Positions 9,229-15,960 of a stretch of DNA of 36,627 nucleotides are shown piece by piece (position 1 is the stretch's first letter; each line of letters begins with the position of its first letter). Below the pieces are notes generated by a model that saw only the letters and a list, made by a program, of their open reading frames with translations, ran no database searches and was not told where the DNA came from. This DNA comes from an uncultured Duncaniella sp. Lineage in GTDB: Bacteria > Bacteroidota > Bacteroidia > Bacteroidales > Muribaculaceae. Where the stretch lies: the NCBI GenBank assembly GCA_910576785.1, contig CAJTJG010000026.1, positions 1 to 36,627 of the forward strand, read 5' to 3'. Position numbers and translations under genes: made by a program.

Positions 9229-9440
9229 AAGCAGGTCTTCTGACTCGTCCCGGGCTGCCATGCCTTCTCGTCCGTACATCTCCGGACAATGGCTCGTGAA
9301 TGGCAGACCTTTATCCCATGGCCGCGTCCAGGCGGCTACGGGTGGGGACTTACAGCAGCGGGTACTGTCACGGATTCTCACCGTGTTCCCTCTTTCGCTC
9401 TCCTCCACGACAGCAGTGTGCCGCCATGTGCTCGAGACTT
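9229..9440 (-). ncRNA. Cobalamin riboswitch
   Basis: On the minus strand the leader contains the conserved aptamer core in order: GGGAACACGGTGAGAATCC, then CCCGCTGCTGTAA, a middle arm with a GCCATTCACGAGCCATTG segment, and the B12 box GAGTCAGAAGACCTGC at 9231-9246. This order and spacing match the adenosylcobalamin riboswitch class. A run of seven T follows the B12 box directly, and about 190 bases separate it from the first start codon. The predicted transcription start (about 9447) lies a few bases before the aptamer. High cobalamin should repress the seven-gene operon. The 5' edge is approximate. Confidence 0.93.
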
Positions 9441-9452
9441 TTTTCCACGCCG

Positions 9453-9460
9453 CAAAATTA
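9453..9460 (-). promoter_or_regulatory. Promoter -7 element of the btu operon
   Basis: TAATTTTG on the minus strand fits the Bacteroidetes -7 consensus TAnnTTTG and places the transcript start about 5-7 bases later, right at the riboswitch. No good -33 TTG is seen at the usual distance. Confidence 0.65.
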
Positions 9461-9554
9461 GTAAAAACATCCTTGATGGCATATATTATATACAAATTTT
9501 AACACTCTCATATATTTTCGCACATTCATATGTGAAAAAATCATATTTTTTCTC

Positions 9555-9562
9555 TATCTTTG
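9555..9562 (+). promoter_or_regulatory. Promoter -7 element of the CHAT/CHASE2 cassette
   Basis: TATCTTTG fits TAnnTTTG and ends 31 bases before the ATG of the first cassette gene. A TGTG lies about 20 bases upstream in place of the usual TTG. It is divergent from the btu promoter, about 95 bases apart. Confidence 0.65.
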
Positions 9563-9593
9563 CCAATCATCAGTCACCAATAACAGATCTGCC

Positions 9594-10247
9594 ATGAAAA
9601 GATTGATATTATCCCTGTGTATAGCCTCGGGACTGACATGCGCGGCCACATCGCTTCCGGCCGACTCGCTGGCATCGGCCCCCGAGGTGGCGAGATTCTA
9701 CGAAGGGTGCATGAAGATAGCCGAGGCCGAGACAGCCACAGACCCCTCGGTGGCCAATTCGGCATATGCCAAGGCCATGGATCTGCTCAACACCCGCTCC
9801 ACATATTCAAGAAAGGGCATAGTGCTCGGCCTCATGAAGGCAGAGATCATAGATGACAGCGGCATGGCCACCGAAAGGCCCGCCGACTTCGCATATGACT
9901 ATGCGTATGCGCGCGCACGCTACAAAAGCATCGACTTCACCCCCAAGGGTATGAGCCGCGGCCTCGGCAAGGGGTGCCGTGTGCTCGACCTCGCGATCAA
10001 GCCCGGAGGGAAAGTGGTGTGCCGCGACAATGTGAAGGGCAACTGCATCCTTGTGGCCATGGCACGACCCGGTGACAAGGTGGACCTCGAAGTCACCGCT
10101 CCCGACGGCAGGAGCATCTGCGGAGCAGCCTATGATGACGGCATGGTGGGCTACGCACGATGGCAGAACGGCGACACCGCCCCGGCACTGTATACCATAA
10201 CCAATCCCACCGACAGGGTGGTCCAGGTGACAATCTTCGCCAACTGA
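9594..10247 (+). CDS. Exported protein of unknown function, first gene of the CHAT/CHASE2 cassette
   Basis: A 217-residue protein with a signal peptide (about residues 1-18). Residues about 25-110 are predicted mostly helical and may be TPR/SEL1-like (VANSAYAKAMDLLNTRSTYSRKG...). Residues about 125-217 are beta-rich and resemble a small PPC-like sandwich: GNCILVAMARPGDKVDLEV, then YTITNPTDRVVQVTIF. I do not recognise a named family. Only 3 bases separate it from the CHAT gene, so the two are co-transcribed. A role as an adaptor or substrate of the CHAT protease is possible but unsupported by anything beyond position. Confidence 0.8.
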   Translation: MKRLILSLCIASGLTCAATSLPADSLASAPEVARFYEGCMKIAEAETATDPSVANSAYAKAMDLLNTRSTYSRKGIVLGLMKAEIIDDSGMATERPADFAYDYAYARARYKSIDFTPKGMSRGLGKGCRVLDLAIKPGGKVVCRDNVKGNCILVAMARPGDKVDLEVTAPDGRSICGAAYDDGMVGYARWQNGDTAPALYTITNPTDRVVQVTIFAN

Positions 10248-10250
10248 CAC

Positions 10251-12551
10251 ATGCTCAGGATATCTCTCATACTGTCCATGCTCATGCTCGTGCTCCCCTG
10301 CGGCGCACGGACTGCCGACGGCGACGCCCGTGCCTACGACCTGATCAGGGAGGCCTCGTCAATGATCGGGCAGCGTCGCTACACCCCGGCAATGGCCATA
10401 CTGGACGGGATCGACAGCCTGGAGGGTGTGACTGACATCAACCTCACCCAGGCCGCGGCGGCACGCACCCGTGCGGCCATCGGGATGGGCGACTATGCCG
10501 GAGCCATGAGGCTATACCACACAGCACGCCTCTATTCGCCCGACGTGGAGGCCGACGACATGCTCCGCCTCATAGGGAGCGAGATATGCTTTGCCACGGG
10601 CGACTGTCACAAGGCCCTGGCTCTGGCCGACAGCGTCACCACCCCACGGTATGCCACCACACGTGCCGCCCACCGCGTGAGAGCACTCACAATGCTGGGT
10701 ATGTACACGGCCGCCATAGAGAGCGCCGACAGCGCCTTGGCCGCGGCTGCGACGGGGATGGCAGACACCCGTGGAGTGCTGCTGCAGAACCGCGGCTATG
10801 CCCGCTGGGAGAACGGCGATATGGAGGGCGCCGCCGCCGATCTGCGGGAAGCCGCCGAAGCCGTCACCCACCCTACCGACAGGCTCAATCTCCTGGGCAA
10901 TCTCGCCATGGTGGAGAGCGCCCTTGGCAGACACTCCGAGGCCATACGCCACATACGCGAGGCAGCCGGCGGACTCGATGGCGGCACTCCCGACGGCCTT
11001 GCCGCACGCCGCAAGCTCGGCGTCATACTACGCAACGCCGGCCGCACCAGGGAGGCCTCGCAGACGCTGCGCGACTTCTTCAGACGCGGGAAAGAGGCGC
11101 TCATGGCCAATCTCCCCTCCATGTCGGCGGCGGAGAGGCTCAACCTGTGGTCGAGGGAGAAGGAGCTGCTGTCAGCATGTTTCGACACACGCACGGATGC
11201 AGCATTCATGTTCGAGGTGGCCATGTTCAGGCGCCTCACCTCCCTGCTGGGCATGCGCGATCCATCGGCTCTCGAAGCGCTCACAGCCACCTGCGGGGCC
11301 GATGTGCGCCGCTCGCTCGGCATCGGGGAGACTGCCATGGAGATCGTGGCCTACTCCCCTGCCCGCGACAGGCGCGGCTATGCGGCCATACTGCTCCCGT
11401 GGCGGGGTAAAGCCGCATTTGTCCACCTTATGGACGAGGAGGAGCTCCATCTGCCCGGCACCGTGGGTACAAACTCGCTCTACAATGCCCTGAAAAGGGA
11501 ATCGCCCGACGAGAAGAACCTCCTCTACTCCGACAGCCTCCTCGCATCGCGCATATGGTCCCCGGTGCTTGCAGCCATACCGGAGGGCACCACCGACATA
11601 TATTTCGCTCCCGAAGGGATATTCCATCTGTGGGGCATAGAGAACATGCCGCTACCCGAGGGTGCTCCACGGCTGCACCGCGTCACCTCCACAGCCCTTC
11701 TGGCAGGACGCAGGCATGCCGAAGAGGGAAACGGCGGGAGGACAAGGACGCTCGTGATAGGCGGCCTGGACTACAACAGGACCGGCACCGACACCATAGC
11801 CGGATCGGGCGACAGCGAGGCGAGCGAGACCCTGCGCTCACGCGGATGGGGAGCCTCGTTCAGCTATCTTAAGGGCACACGGGCCGAGGCCGACTCGGTA
11901 GGGAGCATTATCAAAGGCGCGGATGTGCGCCACTCCATGGGCGAAGCCGCTCTCAAGGCCATCATGCCCGGATATGACATAGTGCATATAGCCACCCACG
12001 GATACAGCCTCGGCTTCGGGGTGAAAAGACGCCCGGAGTTCATGGCCGACAGCATCGCGGTGGACCGCTCGCTCTCCGCATCGGGTCTGGCCCTGTCGGG
12101 AGCCAACGCCGGATATGACCCCGCCTCGGGCGAGGACGGCCTGCTCTCGGCCCGAGAGATATGCGGGATGGATCTCAGCGGTGTGGACTTCGTGGTGCTC
12201 TCGGCTTGCCGCACGGCTATGGGCGATGTGAACGATGAAGGACCCGCGGGTCTGGTCAGGGCACTGAAGATGGCGGGTGTGCGCTCCGTCATAGCCACCC
12301 TGTGGGAGGTCGACGACATGTCCACCATGCTCTTCATGCAGGCATTCCACAAAGCCATGGCCGAGGGACGTCCGCGCCACGAGGCGTTCAGGACAGCACA
12401 GCGGCGTGTGCGCTGCGAGCCCACCATGGTCCCCTACCGGGCATTCTCGCCACGCACCATGGCCCGCGAGCGCACGGTGAGCCATCGGGTCATACCCCCG
12501 TTCAGCGATCCGTATCACTGGGCGCCGTTCATTCTCATAGATGATTTCTGA
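10251..12551 (+). CDS. Exported TPR-CHAT caspase-like protease
   Basis: A 766-residue protein. Residues 1-20 form a signal peptide (MLRISLILSMLMLVLPCGAR), so the mature protein lies outside the cytoplasm. Residues about 25-290 are helical TPR-like repeats (for example RALTMLGMYTAAIESADSAL and LGNLAMVESALGRHSEAIRH). Residues about 430-766 form a CHAT domain of the caspase/separase clan, with the catalytic pair intact: His583 in HIATHGYS and Cys653 in VLSACRTAMG. The typical C-terminal CHAT block (GLVRALKMAGVRSVIATLWEVDD) is complete. Family knowledge says CHAT domains are often proteases activated by a partner; here TPRs and neighbours may supply that. Substrate unknown. Confidence 0.9.
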   Translation: MLRISLILSMLMLVLPCGARTADGDARAYDLIREASSMIGQRRYTPAMAILDGIDSLEGVTDINLTQAAAARTRAAIGMGDYAGAMRLYHTARLYSPDVEADDMLRLIGSEICFATGDCHKALALADSVTTPRYATTRAAHRVRALTMLGMYTAAIESADSALAAAATGMADTRGVLLQNRGYARWENGDMEGAAADLREAAEAVTHPTDRLNLLGNLAMVESALGRHSEAIRHIREAAGGLDGGTPDGLAARRKLGVILRNAGRTREASQTLRDFFRRGKEALMANLPSMSAAERLNLWSREKELLSACFDTRTDAAFMFEVAMFRRLTSLLGMRDPSALEALTATCGADVRRSLGIGETAMEIVAYSPARDRRGYAAILLPWRGKAAFVHLMDEEELHLPGTVGTNSLYNALKRESPDEKNLLYSDSLLASRIWSPVLAAIPEGTTDIYFAPEGIFHLWGIENMPLPEGAPRLHRVTSTALLAGRRHAEEGNGGRTRTLVIGGLDYNRTGTDTIAGSGDSEASETLRSRGWGASFSYLKGTRAEADSVGSIIKGADVRHSMGEAALKAIMPGYDIVHIATHGYSLGFGVKRRPEFMADSIAVDRSLSASGLALSGANAGYDPASGEDGLLSAREICGMDLSGVDFVVLSACRTAMGDVNDEGPAGLVRALKMAGVRSVIATLWEVDDMSTMLFMQAFHKAMAEGRPRHEAFRTAQRRVRCEPTMVPYRAFSPRTMARERTVSHRVIPPFSDPYHWAPFILIDDF

Positions 12552-12566
12552 CATAATATACTCAGC

Positions 12567-13898
12567 ATGAAACACAACGCATCCGTCATCATACTCCTTG
12601 GCGCCCTGCTGTGCGCAGGGAGCGCCCTGGCTGCCGCTCCTGCCCCCGAGGGCGGGGAGAAGCGCATGGAGGGCCACCGCAAATATTCCCTGATAGTGCG
12701 CGAGGGGAATGACTCGACCGTGACCGAGTTCAACCGCGGGCTCGAGAAGAGCCGCGGCAACCGCTCGTTTCTCACCGACATGGCCTCGCTCTACCGCTCC
12801 ACGTTTGCCGGACAGGCCGTAGGTGCGGCCACGAGTATCGTGGAGATGGGCGTCAACGCCCTTGTCAAGGCCACCGAGAGCAAGCAGCCCAAGTGGGAGC
12901 AGGCCGTGAGGGGCGAGTCATCGTTCGTCAGGGTGCTCCCCATGCAGATGGAGATACTCGACTTCTACCGCCATCCGTCCACCTCGGGCCCGCTCGATCC
13001 GACCGATCTGTACTTCAACGGTTTCGGATGCCGCCAGGTGATCGAGTACATGACTCCCGACGGCAAGACCGACGAAAAGGAGGTGTTCTACCTATCGTGC
13101 GGCATACGCACCGACTCGGTGGGACGCATGCGCATGCTGAACCACTCGAAGTTTGAGGTGTATGTGGACTCGCTGCGCTTCAACTACGCACTGTGCGATC
13201 TGCCCAACGACTCGCTGGGCGTAGATGCGGGATCGCGGATCGGGTTTGACTTCGCCAAGCGCAAGGATCTCACCTTCAACGTCCGTGCCACCGTCAGCTC
13301 CTCGTGGATCACCCAGGCCATGCAGGTGTACAACGACGTGGAGCTCGGGAGCTTTGACATCACGGCGAGAATAGACCCCGGGGTGCTTGACGATGACGGC
13401 ATATTCCACTACTCGGCGGCAGCCGATGCCGGAGGACCAAAGAGAGTGGAGGTGAAGGGAGACTGTTTCCTCGTGCCACGCTCGTATGTGGGCAGCACTG
13501 ACATGCACTCCATGCAGGATGCCTGGGGCACCGGACAATACAAGGTGGAGATGCGCATCGCGGAGACATGCCGCATCAATCCCGCCTACTACATGAAGGA
13601 TGGCAAATGGGACAAGGACGCCTGGGGGCCGGAGTGGAAGCTGATCAGCAGCCGCCGCAAGGGGAAAGCCGCCTGGAGGCAGGTGCTCGACGTGGTGGGC
13701 GTGCAGTACATGGGCTCGAAGTGGCTCACCACACTGATCGATCCGGCCAAGACCGTGATAATCAACTATGAGACCCAGGGGATAAACCGTCTGATCAACG
13801 GAGCGAGCACCTCCATGCCCACATCGGCCACTGCCAAGCAGGGGGCTGCGGGTGCCACGGGTGCGGCAGGCGTCCCTCCGGCACAGAAGAAACAGTGA
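12567..13898 (+). CDS. Exported protein of unknown function, third cassette gene
   Basis: A 443-residue protein with a signal peptide cleaved near ALAAA (about residue 23). The mid-region is beta-rich with features such as LYFNGFGCRQVIEYMTPDGK and KVEMRIAETCRINPAYYM; a short amphipathic or small-residue stretch (TFAGQAVGAATSIVEMGVNAL) lies near residues 76-97 and could associate with a membrane. The last 25 residues are Ala/Gly/Pro/Lys-rich. I recognise no family. It lies 15 bases after the CHAT gene and overlaps the CHASE2 gene, so it belongs to the same transcript and is a plausible functional partner of both. Confidence 0.8.
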   Translation: MKHNASVIILLGALLCAGSALAAAPAPEGGEKRMEGHRKYSLIVREGNDSTVTEFNRGLEKSRGNRSFLTDMASLYRSTFAGQAVGAATSIVEMGVNALVKATESKQPKWEQAVRGESSFVRVLPMQMEILDFYRHPSTSGPLDPTDLYFNGFGCRQVIEYMTPDGKTDEKEVFYLSCGIRTDSVGRMRMLNHSKFEVYVDSLRFNYALCDLPNDSLGVDAGSRIGFDFAKRKDLTFNVRATVSSSWITQAMQVYNDVELGSFDITARIDPGVLDDDGIFHYSAAADAGGPKRVEVKGDCFLVPRSYVGSTDMHSMQDAWGTGQYKVEMRIAETCRINPAYYMKDGKWDKDAWGPEWKLISSRRKGKAAWRQVLDVVGVQYMGSKWLTTLIDPAKTVIINYETQGINRLINGASTSMPTSATAKQGAAGATGAAGVPPAQKKQ

Positions 13899-15166
13899 TC
13901 CGCATGATGAAGAGGCTCAGGGATGCGATAGTGCCGGCGGGACGTGGCAGACGCGCGGTCATGGCGCTGTGCTCGGCGCTGCTGGTGCTTGTGGCGGGCT
14001 ATTTCATCGACTCGCTCCCCTATGCCGTGGGTGGCGAGATCTCCTCGGCACAATGGCTCGAGCGCCTGGGGCGTATGGCAGGTGTGAGAGGGGAGAATCT
14101 GCCCGACTCGGTGCTGCTGGTCAACGTGGCGTTCGACAAGACTCTCATAGCGTATGATGCCCCGGTATCGGACGATCCCTCCGAGAGTGTGCGCATGCCG
14201 GCCGGGAGGATCGATGTCACCGACCGCCGCAAACTCGCCGACTTTCTTGAAGCCGCCTCCGACGGGGAGTACAGATATATGATGCTCGACATACGTTTTG
14301 ACGACGGCATACGCTCCGACAGCGATGCCATGAGGCTGTTCTCGCTGATCGGCGGCATGCCACGCGTGGTCTACGCCCGCCACGAGGACTCCCCCACCAC
14401 TCCCGAAGCTCCCTCGCGCAAGGGCGCCTACAGCGACTACCACACCACCATGACGGAGACGGGTATGGTGAAGTATCCCCTCTTCAAGGCCGACGGCCCG
14501 TCGATACCGCTGCGCATGTATGAGGATCTGCACGGCGGCAGGATGTCATCCTTCTGCGGCATACCGGTGTACGACGGTGTGCCCGGATGGAGGAGTATCT
14601 ACCTCACCTATCCGGTGGTGATATCCGGATGGGCAGGGCGGCAGGAGCCTTCGGGGCTGTACGGGACAAAGATGAAGTTCAACTACCTGAATCTCGGGCA
14701 GGACCTGCTCTCGAAGCCCGACAGCGCTGACCTGATCCGCGAGAGGACAAGAGGCAGGATCGTGGTGGTGGGCGACTTTGTCAACGACCGCCATGACACG
14801 TACATAGGCTCCATGGCCGGCCCGCTCATCAATCTCAACGCCTACATAGCGCTATGCCGTGGACGGCACAAGGTGAGCCCACTCCCGGCGCTCGTACTTC
14901 TCGCCATCTATTTCCTCATCTCCTACACGCTCCTCAGCCGGTGGAATCTCCTCGACCGAATCGGATACCTGCGGCGCCACCGTTCCACGCTGCTGCGCGT
15001 CGTGGTGAGCTTCGTGGGATTCTCGACCATGCTGGGAGCGACGGCCATAGTGTTCTATCTTGTGGCCGGAGTCATCTACAGCGTGGTGTTTCCGTCAATC
15101 TACTTCACATTCTTCAACCTATGGATACAGAAAAGATGCGCCTACGGCTCCACCGCGGCCCGCTAA
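13895..15166 (+). CDS. CHASE2-domain membrane sensor without output domain
   Basis: A 423-residue membrane protein. One helix spans residues about 21-38. A large extracytoplasmic domain (about 40-325) has CHASE2 features: DSVLLVNVAFDKTLI, TDRRKLADFLEAA, YRYMMLDIRFDDG and a late GRIVVVGDF block. Three helices follow (about 331-347, 366-392, 393-412), as in other CHASE2 proteins, but the chain then ends in about 11 cytoplasmic residues. No kinase, cyclase or other effector is attached. The start is either GTG at 13895, which overlaps the previous stop as GTGA, or ATG at 13904 or 13907. The lack of an output domain suggests it works through the co-encoded proteins. Confidence 0.85.
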   Translation: MIRMMKRLRDAIVPAGRGRRAVMALCSALLVLVAGYFIDSLPYAVGGEISSAQWLERLGRMAGVRGENLPDSVLLVNVAFDKTLIAYDAPVSDDPSESVRMPAGRIDVTDRRKLADFLEAASDGEYRYMMLDIRFDDGIRSDSDAMRLFSLIGGMPRVVYARHEDSPTTPEAPSRKGAYSDYHTTMTETGMVKYPLFKADGPSIPLRMYEDLHGGRMSSFCGIPVYDGVPGWRSIYLTYPVVISGWAGRQEPSGLYGTKMKFNYLNLGQDLLSKPDSADLIRERTRGRIVVVGDFVNDRHDTYIGSMAGPLINLNAYIALCRGRHKVSPLPALVLLAIYFLISYTLLSRWNLLDRIGYLRRHRSTLLRVVVSFVGFSTMLGATAIVFYLVAGVIYSVVFPSIYFTFFNLWIQKRCAYGSTAAR

Positions 15167-15819
15167 GCCTCGCAGCGACGGTTCTCGTCATGCTCCTCAC
15201 TGCCGCCCCGTCGATGGCCGACACCTACCGGATAGAGGCGATGAAGGGGGTGACGGTGAGCTGCGGCGGACGCCTTCTGGGCCGTGGCGACTATTTCGAC
15301 GACAGCAGGAACGCACCCACCATCAAGTGGGGCGACACCGCGGGAGCATACATAAAGTTCTACAATGTCACCACGGGCACGGAGGGGGTGGTCGTGGCAC
15401 CCGCATCCACACGCAAGGGTTTCTGGGAGAGAGTGAAGGGGTATTTCTCCGACATACGCAAGTGCTCCACGCGCGGCGACGGGTCAACCGACGGGCTGAC
15501 GCTGCTGTCCGACCGCCTGTCGCAGACATTCCACATGCTCGACCGTGACGGCGAGGCAGTGGAGATAGCCACTGAGCTTCCGCTCGACTCATGCCGCTAT
15601 CTGGAGGCCGAATATGTGGCTCCGGGTGTGAGGGAGACGAGCAGACTACGCTTCGGAAACAGAGACGGCATGGCCACGCTCACACCCGCCGACTTCTCAT
15701 CGATGCATCGCAGCGGGCCGCTCACCACAGTGCGCCTGACGGTAAGCTATGTGGATCTGACCACCGGGAGACGCCTGCAGCTGTGCGACGGCATGAACCT
15801 GGTGCTGGTACGGCCATGA
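15121..15819 (+). CDS. Exported beta-rich protein of unknown function, fifth cassette gene
   Basis: A 232-residue protein if started at ATG 15121; ATG 15136 is equally likely because the signal peptide begins there (MRLRLHRGPLSLAATVLVML). The gene overlaps the CHASE2 3' end by 46 or 31 bases. The mature N-terminus (TYRIEAMKGVTVSCGGRLLG) recalls the start of FecR-like domains (a glycine-rich strand, then a product containing GD and strands ending in VTTGTEGVVV), but the match is weak. The C-terminal part is beta-rich and ends TTVRLTVSYVDLTTGRRL. No named family recognised. It closes the cassette; the next gene has its own promoter. Confidence 0.75.
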   Translation: MDTEKMRLRLHRGPLSLAATVLVMLLTAAPSMADTYRIEAMKGVTVSCGGRLLGRGDYFDDSRNAPTIKWGDTAGAYIKFYNVTTGTEGVVVAPASTRKGFWERVKGYFSDIRKCSTRGDGSTDGLTLLSDRLSQTFHMLDRDGEAVEIATELPLDSCRYLEAEYVAPGVRETSRLRFGNRDGMATLTPADFSSMHRSGPLTTVRLTVSYVDLTTGRRLQLCDGMNLVLVRP

Positions 15820-15887
15820 GAGGAGAGAGCGTGTGTAAATATTTGTTAATAATACTAAATTTCAGTTTCTATTATAAGTAATTTCAC

Positions 15888-15895
15888 TAACTTTG
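15888..15895 (+). promoter_or_regulatory. Promoter -7 element of the hybrid two-component gene
   Basis: TAACTTTG fits TAnnTTTG and lies 65 bases before the ATG at 15961. The -33 region is weak (TTTC about 19 bases upstream). Confidence 0.55.
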
Positions 15896-15960
15896 ATATT
15901 CGGTTTGCCACGGCATACTCTCTACCAAACCTCTTAATCAGCAGACTTTGAATATAAACC

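Noticed and set aside
12302..12677. Minus-strand open frames opposite the CHAT gene end
   Set aside because: The CHAT catalytic core on the plus strand is intact and conserved; the antisense frames are compositional.
14854..15120. Longer start for the last cassette gene at 14854
   Set aside because: It would overlap the CHASE2 helices in another frame; the signal peptide begins at 15136 (or at ATG 15121).
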